DNA of 64,000 bases, taken from positions 575,981-639,980 of the forward strand of contig JAHBVB010000002.1 of assembly GCA_019637805.1 (NCBI GenBank), read 5' to 3'. A model generated the notes under the pieces. It was not told the origin of the DNA. It made no database searches and saw only the letters and a list, made by a program, of their open reading frames with translations. Of the stretch, positions 15,577 to 23,998 are shown one piece after another. The stretch is from Anaerolineales bacterium. Its GTDB lineage: Bacteria > Chloroflexota > Anaerolineae > Anaerolineales > UBA11579. Position 1 is the first letter of the stretch. Each line of letters begins with the position of its first letter. A program made the translations under genes and the position numbers.

Positions 15577-16742
15577 GCCAACTCCAGCTGGCGGGCACGG
15601 GCCACTAGCGCCGGCAGAACGGACAGCAGGGCTTGCACCTGCTCTGGCGTGCTCTCCCTGCCTAAAGTGACGCGCAGCGAACCCAGCGCCCACTGTGGTG
15701 TGAGACCCAGGGCCAGCAGCACCTGGCTAGGCTCCGGGTTGGCGGTCTTGCAGGCCGAGCCGGAGGAGCAGGCGAAACCGGCGTCATCCAGCAGCATCAG
15801 CAGCGCGTTGCCGTCCACGCCTTCGAATACGAAGCTGGCATGGTTGGCCATGCGCTCCCTGGGGTGCCCGGTGAGCTGGGCATCAGGGATGGCGTTGAGT
15901 ACGCCCTGAATAAGTTCATCTTGCAGCGGCCGCAGCCGCTGGCCTTGTTCTTCCATCTCGTTTTTGGTCAGTTCCAGAGCCTTGGCCATGCCGACGATGA
16001 GCGGCACGTTGAGGGTGCCGGCGCGGCGGCCTTCTTCATGGCTGCCGCCGATTTGCTGCGGCAGGAGCGGCGTGCCCTGGCGCACATACAAGACGCCGGT
16101 GCCTTTGGGTCCGTAAAATTTGTGGGCGCTGATCGAGAGCAGGTCGACTTGCAGGCCGCTGACATCGATGGGCAGGTGGGCTGCCGCCTGCACCGCATCG
16201 CTGTGCAGCGGGACACCGCGTTCGCGGCAAATCGCCCCGATCTCGGCCAGCGGATTGAGGCTGCCGATCTCGTTGTTGCCCAGGATCACGGAGACCAGGG
16301 CCGTTTCCGGACGCAGGCGACGGGCAACATCCGCCGGGTCGACGCGCCCAAAGCCATCCACCGGCAGCCATTCCAGTTCAAAGTCGAATTGTTCCGCCAA
16401 AGCGCGCGCCGTTTTGGCGACGGCGTCGTGCTCCACTGGGCTGACCAGCAGATGGCGGGCACCGCGCTGCTGGCGGGCGGCAAGAGCTGCGCCGCGCAGG
16501 GCCAGGTTGTTGCTCTCGGTGCCGCCGGAGGTGAAGACCAGCTCGTGCGAGGCACAATGCAGGTGCGCGGCCAAGTTGGCCCGGGCTGCTTCCACGGCGG
16601 CCTCGGCGCGCTGGCCATAACCGTGCACCGAGGCGGGGTTGCCATAGTCTTCATTGAAATAGGGCAACATGGCCTGCAGGACGCGGGGGTCCAGCGGTGT
16701 GGTGGCGGCGTGGTCCAGGTAGGCCCATTGACGAGCGGACAT
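15573..16742 (-). CDS. Cysteine desulfurase (NifS/IscS-type), probable sulfur donor to MnmA
   Basis: PLP enzyme that converts cysteine to alanine plus an enzyme-bound persulfide. Motifs: YLDHAATTPLDPRV at the start, TSGGTESNNLA, the PLP-lysine in SISAHKFYGPKG, and the persulfide cysteine in FACSSGSACKT. Length is 389 aa. It is a group I enzyme, distinct from the suf-operon SufS in this window. It heads the operon and overlaps mnmA by 4 bp, which supports a role in tRNA thiolation rather than bulk Fe-S assembly. The start codon follows a TATAAT box by 7 bp. Confidence 0.93.
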   Translation of the reverse strand: MSARQWAYLDHAATTPLDPRVLQAMLPYFNEDYGNPASVHGYGQRAEAAVEAARANLAAHLHCASHELVFTSGGTESNNLALRGAALAARQQRGARHLLVSPVEHDAVAKTARALAEQFDFELEWLPVDGFGRVDPADVARRLRPETALVSVILGNNEIGSLNPLAEIGAICRERGVPLHSDAVQAAAHLPIDVSGLQVDLLSISAHKFYGPKGTGVLYVRQGTPLLPQQIGGSHEEGRRAGTLNVPLIVGMAKALELTKNEMEEQGQRLRPLQDELIQGVLNAIPDAQLTGHPRERMANHASFVFEGVDGNALLMLLDDAGFACSSGSACKTANPEPSQVLLALGLTPQWALGSLRVTLGRESTPEQVQALLSVLPALVARARQLELA

Positions 16743-16749
16743 GCTGGCG

Positions 16750-16755
16750 ATTATA
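16750..16755 (-). promoter_or_regulatory. -10 box of the desulfurase-mnmA operon, leaderless type
   Basis: TATAAT on the minus strand ends 7 bp before the ATG, so transcription should start at or next to the start codon. No convincing -35 box is visible. Confidence 0.55.
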
Positions 16756-16850
16756 GCGCGTTCATCAAATCGGCTTTTTCTCGGAGTTCCGCCTCTGAAA
16801 TGAGATAATCAGGCCTGTCCGCACCCCTTAAAATGTCGGGTGGGGATTGC

Positions 16851-16859
16851 TGTTATAAT
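16851..16859 (+). promoter_or_regulatory. Extended -10 promoter of the phosphohexomutase gene
   Basis: TGTTATAAT gives an extended -10 (TG at 16851-16852, TATAAT at 16854-16859) without a good -35. The start codon lies 49 bp further on, behind an AAAGGAA ribosome site (16899-16905), so this transcript has an ordinary leader. Confidence 0.6.
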
Positions 16860-16908
16860 CGCTTTGTACTAATTATCACATTGTATTGCGCGCTCAAAAA
16901 AGGAAATC

Positions 16909-18330
16909 ATGGCCAAAGATATCATTTTCGGAACTGACGGTTGGCGAGGGGAGATCGCCCGGGACTACACCTTCGCTACCTTACAGCGGGCGGCCCAGGG
17001 TTTTGCCACATACATGAAGCAGCAGGGCAAGGCAGAGGTGGGCGTGGTGGTGGGCCATGACAAGCGTTTCCACTCTGAGAATTTCGCCGCGGCCGTGGCT
17101 GAAGTGTTGGCTGGCAACGGGGTGCGAGTCTATTTGACGCAGGAAGCTACGCCAACCCCGGTGATTTCTTTTGCGGTGGTCTCTCTGAAAGCGGGCGGCG
17201 CGGTCAACATTACCGCTTCGCACAATCCGCCCACCGATAACGGCTTTAAGGTGCGCGATGAGACCGGTGGGGCGATTGACCCTGAAGGCCTAGCTCAAAT
17301 CGAGGCGGCCATCCCGGAGAGTGCAGATGGCGTGCAACGCATGCCGCTGCAGGAAGCGCTAGACGCCGGCCTGGTGACCATCTTTGATGCAGCGCCTGCC
17401 TACATTGAACATCTCAAGGATCTAATTGATCTGCAGCCTATCAAAGATGCCGGCCTGACGGTCATGGTAGACGCCATGTGGGGCAACGGCGCCGGCTGGT
17501 TCCCGCGCCTGTTGGAAGGTGGCAAGACCCGCGTCCTCGAGATCCATAACGAGCGCAACCCAATCTTCCCCGAGATGCTGCGTCCCGAGCCGATCCGTCC
17601 GAATGTCGACGCGGGTCTGAAGGCTACCGTGGACAACAATGCTGATGTGCTGCTGATCACCGATGGCGACGCCGACCGTGTGGGTCTGGGCGATGAGAAT
17701 GGCGTGTTTATTGACCAGCTGCGTGCTTTTGGCTTGCTGGCCTATTACCTGCTGGAAGTGCGCGGCGAGCGCGGCGATATTGTCAAGACGCTCTCCACCA
17801 CGACCATGCTGAACAAACTGGGCAAGATCTATGACGTGCCAGTGCATGAGACTGGTGTGGGCTTCAAGTTTGTGGCCCCCAAATTCTCCGAGACCAATGC
17901 GCTGATCGGCGGCGAAGAGTCCGGCGGCTATGCTTTCCGCGGCAACGTACCTGAGCGTGACGGCATTTTGGGCGGGCTCTATTTTCTGGATCTGATGGTC
18001 AAGACCGGCAAGAAACCCAGCGAGCTGGTGGAATGGCTGTTTGAGAAGGTCGGCGCGCACTATTACGACCGCATCGACACCTTGTTCAGCGGCGACCGCG
18101 CCGCCCGCGAAGAGATCATCCTCAACGCCGATCCTGAAACGATCGGCGGCCTGAAAGTGACCGGCCTGGAAACTGTGGACGGCTTCAAATTTAACCTGGA
18201 AGATGGCGGTTGGCTGTTGATCCGCTTCTCTGGCACCGAGCCCAAACTGCGTGTGTACACGGAAACCACCCATGAGGACAAACTTCAGGCCATTTTGCAA
18301 GACGGCCTGAAGGTCGCTGGGTTGGCTTAA
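16909..18330 (+). CDS. Phosphoglucomutase/phosphomannomutase
   Basis: Alpha-D-phosphohexomutase that interconverts hexose 1- and 6-phosphates. All four family loops are present: the catalytic phosphoserine in [13 protein letters not shown], the metal loop TDGDADRVG, the sugar-binding [10 protein letters not shown], and the phosphate-binding [12 protein letters not shown] near the C-terminus. At 473 aa it is of normal length. Glucose versus mannose specificity cannot be settled from these motifs. It is followed 6 bp later by the TatD gene, so the two probably share a message. Confidence 0.93.
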   Translation: MAKDIIFGTDGWRGEIARDYTFATLQRAAQGFATYMKQQGKAEVGVVVGHDKRFHSENFAAAVAEVLAGNGVRVYLTQEATPTPVISFAVVSLKAGGAVNITASHNPPTDNGFKVRDETGGAIDPEGLAQIEAAIPESADGVQRMPLQEALDAGLVTIFDAAPAYIEHLKDLIDLQPIKDAGLTVMVDAMWGNGAGWFPRLLEGGKTRVLEIHNERNPIFPEMLRPEPIRPNVDAGLKATVDNNADVLLITDGDADRVGLGDENGVFIDQLRAFGLLAYYLLEVRGERGDIVKTLSTTTMLNKLGKIYDVPVHETGVGFKFVAPKFSETNALIGGEESGGYAFRGNVPERDGILGGLYFLDLMVKTGKKPSELVEWLFEKVGAHYYDRIDTLFSGDRAAREEIILNADPETIGGLKVTGLETVDGFKFNLEDGGWLLIRFSGTEPKLRVYTETTHEDKLQAILQDGLKVAGLA

Positions 18331-18336
18331 GCTGCT

Positions 18337-19137
18337 GTGCTGGTCGACACGCACTGCCATCTCGATTTCGAAGCCTTTGACGATGACCGTGAAACGGTCA
18401 TCGCAGCGGCGCAGGCAGCCGGCGTGACCAGGATGTTGAACCCCGGGGTGGACTTGCAAAACAGCGCGGCCGTGGCCGCGCTGGCTGCGTCTCAACCTGG
18501 GGTGTACGCCGCGGTAGGTGTGCACCCCAACGACAGCGCGAGCTGGGACGATAGCAGCCCCGGCCGCTTGGCCGAGCTGGCGGGCCGCCCGAAGGTTGTG
18601 GCGATTGGCGAGATCGGCCTGGATTATTATTGGGACAAGGCCCCCAAGCCGCAGCAGCACAAAGTGCTGCAGGCGCAGTTGGCGCTGGCGGCAGAGCTGG
18701 GGCTGCCGGTGATCATTCACAATCGGGAAGCCAGCCAGGATGTCTTGGCGATCTTGCTGGAATGGCAGGCTGGGCTGGCTGCAGCGGGTTCACCGCTGGC
18801 AGAACGCCCGGGCGTTTTGCACTCCTTTTCTGGCGACCGACATATGGCGGAAAAGGCAGTGGCTGCCGCCTTTTTTGTGGGGCTGACTGGCCCTTTGACC
18901 TTCAAAAAGGCCACAGAGTTGCAAACCCTGGCGGCCGAGCTGCCCTTGGAGAAACTGTTGGTCGAGACTGACAGCCCTTTCCTTTCCCCACACCCGCGGC
19001 GCGGCCAGCGCAACCATCCGGCGCAGGTGTGCTTGGTGGCCGAGAAATTGGCCGAACTGCGCGGATTACCTTTTGAGCAAGTGGCCCAGGCCACGACGGC
19101 GAATGCCGAACGACTTTTTCGTTTTGAGGCTGCATGA
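18337..19137 (+). CDS. TatD-family metal-dependent deoxyribonuclease
   Basis: A TIM-barrel amidohydrolase-like nuclease of 266 aa. Metal ligands are visible in order: DTHCHLDF at the N-terminus, the Glu in GEIGLDYYW, His in VIIHNREAS, His in VLHSFSG, and Asp in LLVETDSPFLSPHP. It begins with GTG at 18337, just after the mutase stop, and its end overlaps the polyprenyl synthase start (ATGA). TatD proteins act as 3'-5' exonucleases in DNA and RNA quality control. Confidence 0.92.
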   Translation: MLVDTHCHLDFEAFDDDRETVIAAAQAAGVTRMLNPGVDLQNSAAVAALAASQPGVYAAVGVHPNDSASWDDSSPGRLAELAGRPKVVAIGEIGLDYYWDKAPKPQQHKVLQAQLALAAELGLPVIIHNREASQDVLAILLEWQAGLAAAGSPLAERPGVLHSFSGDRHMAEKAVAAAFFVGLTGPLTFKKATELQTLAAELPLEKLLVETDSPFLSPHPRRGQRNHPAQVCLVAEKLAELRGLPFEQVAQATTANAERLFRFEAA

Positions 19138-20099
19138 CCACGCTGACTTTCCAAACCCAAATTCAGGATCTGCTGCTAGAGGTGGAGGCGCGCATGCGCG
19201 CCCAGGGCGACGGCTATCATCCGATTTTGAAGGAGGCGCTGGACCAGCTGCTGGGGTCCGGCGGCAAACGCGTGCGGCCTACGGTGGTGCTGTTGGTCAG
19301 CGGCATGTTGGGGGTGGATGATTACCGTAGTACCAGCCTGGCGGCAGCGGTGGAACTGTTGCATACGGCCACACTGGTGCACGATGATTTGATTGATGAT
19401 TCAAAACTGCGCCGCGGCCAGCCGACGATCAACTCCACCCTAAGCACACCTGCCACAATCTTGACCGGTGACTTTCTCTTTTCGCAGTCAGCCGGCTTGG
19501 GGGCCCAGGTCGGCTCGCCGGAAGTGATGCACTTCTTCGCTCAAACCCTGTCCACGATCGTCAATGGCGAGATCGCCCAGATCTTCCAGCGCAACGCATT
19601 GACCGACCGCGATATCTACCAGGAGCGCATTTACGCCAAGACCGCCTCAATGTTTGAGCTGGCCGCCAAGGCGCCTAGCGTGCTGGTTGAGGGCCACCGG
19701 CATCACCTGGAGCCGCTGCGGGCTTACGGCTACGGCATCGGCATGGCTTTCCAGATGGTGGACGATATTTTGGACTTCTCTTCCAGCGCCGATGACCTGG
19801 GCAAACCTGCCGCCAGTGATCTGCGCTTGGGCCTGGTGACGCTGCCTTCTTTGTATTGGCTCGAAGCCAATCCGGGCGATGGGCGCCTGGCCACGCTGCA
19901 AGCGGGTCAGCGCCTACCCGAGGCCGAGCTGGATGCGCTGGTGGATGACATCCGCCACAGCGAAGCGATGCAGCTCGCCAATCGGGAAGCCAAGCAGCAC
20001 GTGCAAGACGCCAAGGATATGCTGGAGGGCTTGCCGGATCGCCCGGAGCGCGACGCGCTGCTGCAGCTGGCTGACTATGTGGTCGAGCGTTTAAACTAA
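19134..20099 (+). CDS. Trans-polyprenyl diphosphate synthase (long chain)
   Basis: Condenses isopentenyl diphosphate onto allylic diphosphates to make a polyprenyl chain, probably for a quinone side chain. The first aspartate-rich motif is DDLIDDSKLRRG and the second is QMVDDILDFSS; GGKRVRPTVVLL and GDFLFSQSAGL are further family blocks. It is 321 aa and starts within the TatD stop. Chain length cannot be set reliably from sequence alone, but the residues before the first DDxxD are small, which fits long products. Confidence 0.92.
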   Translation: MTTLTFQTQIQDLLLEVEARMRAQGDGYHPILKEALDQLLGSGGKRVRPTVVLLVSGMLGVDDYRSTSLAAAVELLHTATLVHDDLIDDSKLRRGQPTINSTLSTPATILTGDFLFSQSAGLGAQVGSPEVMHFFAQTLSTIVNGEIAQIFQRNALTDRDIYQERIYAKTASMFELAAKAPSVLVEGHRHHLEPLRAYGYGIGMAFQMVDDILDFSSSADDLGKPAASDLRLGLVTLPSLYWLEANPGDGRLATLQAGQRLPEAELDALVDDIRHSEAMQLANREAKQHVQDAKDMLEGLPDRPERDALLQLADYVVERLN

Positions 20100-20151
20100 C
20101 TCGACTTGGTGTACACTATCCGCAATTCGTCTTTTTAACACAGGAGTAACC

Positions 20152-20745
20152 ATGAGCATTCAGAAAACCCTCAATGAACGTATTCAGGCTTGGAACTTGT
20201 TGAGCCATCCGTTTTATCAGGCGTGGGAGTCCGGCGACCTTCCCGTGGAAGCCTTGCAGACCTATGCGGCCGAGTATGGCGCCTTTATCCACCATATTCC
20301 GGCGGGCTGGGAAGTGCAGGGCGATGCCGAAACCACACAAGAAGAGCATGAGCACGCTGAGCTGTGGGATGCTTTCGCCGCGGGTCTGGCGACCCGTGTG
20401 GGTGAGGCCAAGCTGCCCGCCACCGCTGAACTGATCGCCACCGCCAAGCGCTTGTTCGCCAAGCCGGCCACGGCGCTGGGTGCGCTGTATGCCTTTGAGG
20501 TGCAGCAGCCCGCTACCGCCAAGAGCAAGCTGGAGGGCCTGCGTGCTCATTACAGCCTGCCGGCCACGGTGGAGCCGTACTTCGAAGTACACTCCCACAA
20601 CGAACACGAGGCCGAAAAGCTGTTGGCCCGCATGGCGGTCCTTTCGGTGGAAGAGCAAGCTGAGGCGGCTGAAGCCTGCGAGCAGATGGCCACCGCGCTG
20701 TGGAATGCGCTGACCGACATTTACGACACGCACTGCGAGATGTAA
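20152..20745 (+). CDS. CADD/TenA/PqqC-like heme-oxygenase-fold protein (probable diiron oxidase)
   Basis: A 197-residue all-helical protein. Motifs (HPFYQAWESGDLPVEALQTYAAEYGAF, then EEHEHAELWDAFA, ALYAFEVQQPATAKSKLEGL and YFEVHSHNEHEAEKLL) match the TenA/PqqC superfamily. They are closest to the iron-containing branch that includes chlamydial CADD, a self-sacrificing enzyme that makes p-aminobenzoate. The spaced Glu and His residues in helices 3, 5 and 6 could bind two irons. An AGGAG site precedes the ATG. The family placement is fairly firm; a folate-related role is inference. Confidence 0.72.
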   Translation: MSIQKTLNERIQAWNLLSHPFYQAWESGDLPVEALQTYAAEYGAFIHHIPAGWEVQGDAETTQEEHEHAELWDAFAAGLATRVGEAKLPATAELIATAKRLFAKPATALGALYAFEVQQPATAKSKLEGLRAHYSLPATVEPYFEVHSHNEHEAEKLLARMAVLSVEEQAEAAEACEQMATALWNALTDIYDTHCEM

Positions 20746-21158
20746 TGGTCGCTAGCAATCGGTCCATGCCGGCCAGCACGGTGATCCCCGTGTTGAGTTA
20801 TCCGGATGTGTCCGAGGCAGTGATCTGGTTGTGCAAGGCTTTCGGGTTCACCCTGCGCTGGCAGGCTGGCGATCATCGTGCCCAATTGAACATTGGCCAG
20901 GATGGCGCACTCGCCATCGCACAAGGCGCCGGTGGAAGTGAAGGACATTCGGTAATGGTGCGCATCGAAGATGTCGATTCCCATTATCAGAGCGTCAAAG
21001 CCTTCGGCGCTGAGATCTTGGCCGAGCCAGCAGACTATGCGTACGGTGAGCGACAATACACCGTGAAGGATGTGGCTGGGCACGTCTGGACGTTTCCCAA
21101 ACGGTGGCCGATAAGGCACCGGAGGACTGGGGCGGCACATCCAGCAACTTATGAATAA
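20745..21158 (+). CDS. VOC/glyoxalase-fold protein with a C-terminal frameshift
   Basis: A single VOC domain: VIPVLSYPDVSEAVIWLCKAFGF at the N-terminus, then AQLNIGQDGALAIAQG and MVRIEDVDSHYQSVKAFGAEI. The ATG at 20745 shares a base with the preceding stop (TAATG). The end is odd. The open frame runs WTFPKRWPIRHRRTG to a TAA at 21158, but the shifted frame from 21095 encodes SQTVADKAPEDWGGTSSNL and ends at 21154. That is exactly the tail expected after WTF in this family. One base seems to be missing in the GTTTCCCAAACG tract (about 21092-21103). This is a real frameshift or a sequencing error; most of the domain is intact. Confidence 0.8.
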   Translation: MVASNRSMPASTVIPVLSYPDVSEAVIWLCKAFGFTLRWQAGDHRAQLNIGQDGALAIAQGAGGSEGHSVMVRIEDVDSHYQSVKAFGAEILAEPADYAYGERQYTVKDVAGHVWTFPKRWPIRHRRTGAAHPATYE

Positions 21159-21195
21159 AACAACGGCGAGGCCAACAGCTTCGCCGTTGTTTTTT
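21157..21195. terminator. Intrinsic terminator after the VOC gene
   Basis: A 13-bp stem (AAAACAACGGCGA with TCGCCGTTGTTTT) around an 11-nt loop, followed by TTTTTT. Confidence 0.85.
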
Positions 21196-21305
21196 ATTGC
21201 AGTTTGTGTGTCCTGTAAATATGGAACGGTTTTCTGGACATTTGCCACTGCTGCGGAACAGCCCGCTTGGTGAAAATAAGTGTAGCTAAAACCAAGGAGG
21301 CTGAC

Positions 21306-21746
21306 ATGATCAACGAGAAGGTAATGGATTGGATGTCCCGGACTGTCCTGACGATAAACGCTGACCAGACCCTGCCTGAAGCCCATGCGCTGATGAAGGA
21401 ATACAATGTGCGTCGTTTGCCTGTGTTGGAGCAGGGCCGTCTGGTAGGGATTGTGACCCTAGGCGATCTGCGTGAGGCCAGCCCTTCGGATGCCACGTCA
21501 CTGAGCATCTTTGAGCTGAACTACCTGCTCGCCCGTCTGACCATGCAAGACATCATGACGCGCGATCCGCTGACTGTGGCACCAAACACCCGGCTGGCCG
21601 AAGCCGCCAAGCTGATGCTGCATCACAAGGTGGGGGGGCTGCCCGTAATGGAAGGTGGCTCGCTGGTGGGCATCATCACCGAGACCGACATTTTCCGGGC
21701 TTACGTACATCTGGCTGAAGAGCCAGCCAGCGAAGTGGCTGCCTAA
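21306..21746 (+). CDS. CBS-domain-pair protein
   Basis: A 146-residue Bateman module made of two CBS units. The first covers about residues 1-60 (VMDWMSRTVLTINADQTLPEAHALM, then RRLPVLEQGRLVGIVTLGDLR). The second covers about residues 78-140 (MTRDPLTVAPNTRLAEAAKLML, then GGLPVMEGGSLVGIITETDIFRA). Such stand-alone pairs bind adenine nucleotides and act as energy sensors. The start at 21306 is fixed by AAGGAGG six bases upstream. There is nothing else in its transcription unit to suggest a partner. Confidence 0.9.
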   Translation: MINEKVMDWMSRTVLTINADQTLPEAHALMKEYNVRRLPVLEQGRLVGIVTLGDLREASPSDATSLSIFELNYLLARLTMQDIMTRDPLTVAPNTRLAEAAKLMLHHKVGGLPVMEGGSLVGIITETDIFRAYVHLAEEPASEVAA

Positions 21747-21748
21747 AG

Positions 21749-21778
21749 CATTTTGGCGGCTACTCAGCCGCCAAAATG
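21749..21778. terminator. Palindromic terminator shared by convergent genes, partly inside the SulP coding end
   Basis: A perfect 13-bp stem (CATTTTGGCGGCT, 21749-21761, and complement 21766-21778) with an ACTC loop lies right after the CBS gene. Its right half encodes the last residues of the SulP protein on the other strand. It lacks a long T tract. Confidence 0.55.
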
Positions 21779-23391
21779 GCTTGGTCGCTGCTCCAAAAGA
21801 CGTTCTCTTCTCCTACTTCTTCCACCAAGCCAGCGCGCTCGAACATGGCGCGCACACTTGGGTTAAGCCCGGCAAACATAAGCTGGCCGCCTTTGGCGCC
21901 CAACTTCTCGTGCAGTTGGCGCAAGGCTTCGATCCCGGCCGTGTCCACCAGGGGCACTCCGCGCATCGAGAGAATAAGCGTGCGCACTGGGCTGAGGTCG
22001 GCCAAGGCTTCATTGAAGCTGCCCATGGCGGCGAAGAATAGTGGGCCGGTGATGAAGGCCACATACATGCCTTCGCAATCCGTGCGCGGCTGCAGGCCGC
22101 GGGCGCGCAGCTTGCTGGGGTCCACCGGGCTGACTTCGACCTCGAGGTGGGCAATGCGGTTGAGGAAGATCGCCCCGACCATGAAGGTGCCGATGAGAAT
22201 GGCCTGGGTCAGGTCCAGGCTGATGGTGGCCAGCATGGTAATGGCGAAGGCGGCCATGTCTGTTTTGAAGCGCTTGTTGAACATGAAGCGAATGGCGGAC
22301 CACTCGTTCATGCGCCAGGCCGTCACCATCAGCACTCCGGCCAGGGCCGCCAGCGGGATGCGTGCCATGATGGGTGCCAACAGGAACATGGACAGCAGCA
22401 AGCCGATGGCGTGGATGATGCTGACCAGGCGGGTTTGCCCGCCGGACTTGATGCCGACGCTGGAACGAGCGATGGCGGCCGTGGCGGGCACGCCGCCGAA
22501 GAAGGGGATCAGCATATTGCCAACGCCCTGGGCGACCAGCTCCTGGTTGGCCTGCAAGCGGATGCCGGTCATGTTGGAGGCCACCGCGCCGCACAGCAGG
22601 GATTCGATGGCCCCAAGGGCGGTGATGGTTAACGTAGGGGCCACGAACTCCGGCAGGCGACTCCAGTCGAAAGCCAGTGGATTGAAACGATCCTGCAGCA
22701 GCAAAGTTTGCGGAATTTCGCCGATCTGGGCCACGTCTGGATTAAGCAGCACAACGATCAGGGTGGCCAGGATGATGCCGAGCAGCGAAGAGGGAAAGCG
22801 GGCGCTGATCCTCTTGGGCAGCAACAGCATGGCGCCAACCACCACCAGCCCCAGGGCAAGAGCAGTCCAGTCGGGAGCCAGACTGACCTGGGTGTAGCCG
22901 ATCAGCTTTTGCAGCGCAGTTTCTGTGGCGGGAGTGGTGATGCCGAGGAAATTGTCTATCTGGCCGATGAAAATGATCAGGGCGATGCCGGACGTAAAGC
23001 CGGTGATCACCGGGGCGGGGATAAAGGCGATGAAGCGACCGAGCTTGAACAGGCCGATCAGCAGGAGCAGCAGACCGGAGAGCAGCCCGGCCACCCATAT
23101 CCCTTCCAGCCCGTAACGGGCGACCAGCACGATCAGCACCGCGCTCATAGCGCCGGTAGGTCCGCTGATCTGATAGGGCGCGCCGGAGAGCGCGCCGATG
23201 ATCAGCCCGGCCAGGATAGCGGTGACCAGGCCTGCCGCGGCGGTGGAGCCGGAGGCGACGCCGAAAGCCAGCGCCAGCGGCAGAGCCACTGCCGCCACGG
23301 TGAGACCCGCCAAGAGGTCTTGCTGAAACTTGGCGAGAGAATAATTGTTAAATTCGTCTTGATAGAGTCTTTTTAGACTGCGCCGCGGCAT
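21760..23391 (-). CDS. SulP-family anion transporter with STAS domain
   Basis: A 543-residue inner-membrane SLC26/SulP carrier. About 11-14 hydrophobic segments cover residues 25-400, with family marks GLTVAAVALPLALAFGVASG, PYQISGPTGAMSAVL and the TSGIALIIFIGQ segment. The last 115 residues form a cytoplasmic STAS domain (VAFITGPLFFAAMGSFNEAL, LSMRGVPLVDTAGIEAL). Likely substrates are sulfate or bicarbonate, which the sequence does not settle. The GAGGAG site is well placed before the ATG. It is convergent with the CBS gene. Confidence 0.92.
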   Translation of the reverse strand: MPRRSLKRLYQDEFNNYSLAKFQQDLLAGLTVAAVALPLALAFGVASGSTAAAGLVTAILAGLIIGALSGAPYQISGPTGAMSAVLIVLVARYGLEGIWVAGLLSGLLLLLIGLFKLGRFIAFIPAPVITGFTSGIALIIFIGQIDNFLGITTPATETALQKLIGYTQVSLAPDWTALALGLVVVGAMLLLPKRISARFPSSLLGIILATLIVVLLNPDVAQIGEIPQTLLLQDRFNPLAFDWSRLPEFVAPTLTITALGAIESLLCGAVASNMTGIRLQANQELVAQGVGNMLIPFFGGVPATAAIARSSVGIKSGGQTRLVSIIHAIGLLLSMFLLAPIMARIPLAALAGVLMVTAWRMNEWSAIRFMFNKRFKTDMAAFAITMLATISLDLTQAILIGTFMVGAIFLNRIAHLEVEVSPVDPSKLRARGLQPRTDCEGMYVAFITGPLFFAAMGSFNEALADLSPVRTLILSMRGVPLVDTAGIEALRQLHEKLGAKGGQLMFAGLNPSVRAMFERAGLVEEVGEENVFWSSDQAILAAE

Positions 23392-23475
23392 GCTGTTCTC
23401 CTCGGGTTGGGCGCTTAAGCGTCCGAGCTCGAAGCCGCACTATATCATGAGGCATGTTTTCTGGCGCGGTGAAAT

Positions 23476-23988
23476 CTACCACTTCTCCCAGTGCACGACT
23501 TCATCCAGCTTCTTGCGGCCGCCCACCAGTGGGCGGAAATGGAGACCGCGCTTGTCCGCCGGGTAGCCAAAGGAGATCGCCATCAGGATCTGCCATTCGC
23601 GGGGAATGCCCAGCAGGTCGTAGCCCTTATCGGCTTTGTACAGAGTGGCCAGGCAGGAGGCGACGCCCAACTCCCAGGCGGCCAGCTGCATGTAGGCTGC
23701 CGCTTGGCCGGCGTCGAACAGCGCCCCGTAGAATTCTTCCGGCGGGGGTGTAAGGATCAGCACGCCCAGGGCGGCGCCTGCCAAATGCCCGGCGAACATG
23801 CCGTATTTGGAGACTTTCTTGAGCGTGGCTTTGTCCTGCACGGCCAGGAACTGCCAGCTCTGGCGGTTCTTGGAGCTTTGAGCGCGGCGGCCGGCGTTGA
23901 GGATGGCCAGCACTTCGGATTCTTTGAGCGCTTCCTGGCGGAACTCGCGCACGGCGCGCTTGGTGCGGATGGCTTCGGATACGTTCAT
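23476..23988 (-). CDS. Nitroreductase-family FMN oxidoreductase
   Basis: A 170-residue protein with the FMN-binding start AIRTKRAVREFRQEAL and RRAQSSKNRQSWQFLAVQD, followed by AAAYMQLAAWELGVASCLATLY and the closing IPREWQILMAISFGYP. The upstream part of the open frame overlaps the LLM gene and is not coding, so the ATG at 23988 behind GAAGGGAA is used. It lies 10 bp after the LLM oxidoreductase and probably shares its message. The physiological substrate is unknown. Confidence 0.88.
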   Translation of the reverse strand: MNVSEAIRTKRAVREFRQEALKESEVLAILNAGRRAQSSKNRQSWQFLAVQDKATLKKVSKYGMFAGHLAGAALGVLILTPPPEEFYGALFDAGQAAAYMQLAAWELGVASCLATLYKADKGYDLLGIPREWQILMAISFGYPADKRGLHFRPLVGGRKKLDEVVHWEKW

Positions 23989-23998
23989 TTTGTTCCCT

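Noticed and set aside
21090-21104. Programmed -1 ribosomal frameshift in the VOC gene
   Set aside because: The in-frame codons are TTT CCC AAA, which do not form an X XXY YYZ heptamer in the right phase, and the shift would only affect the last 20 residues.
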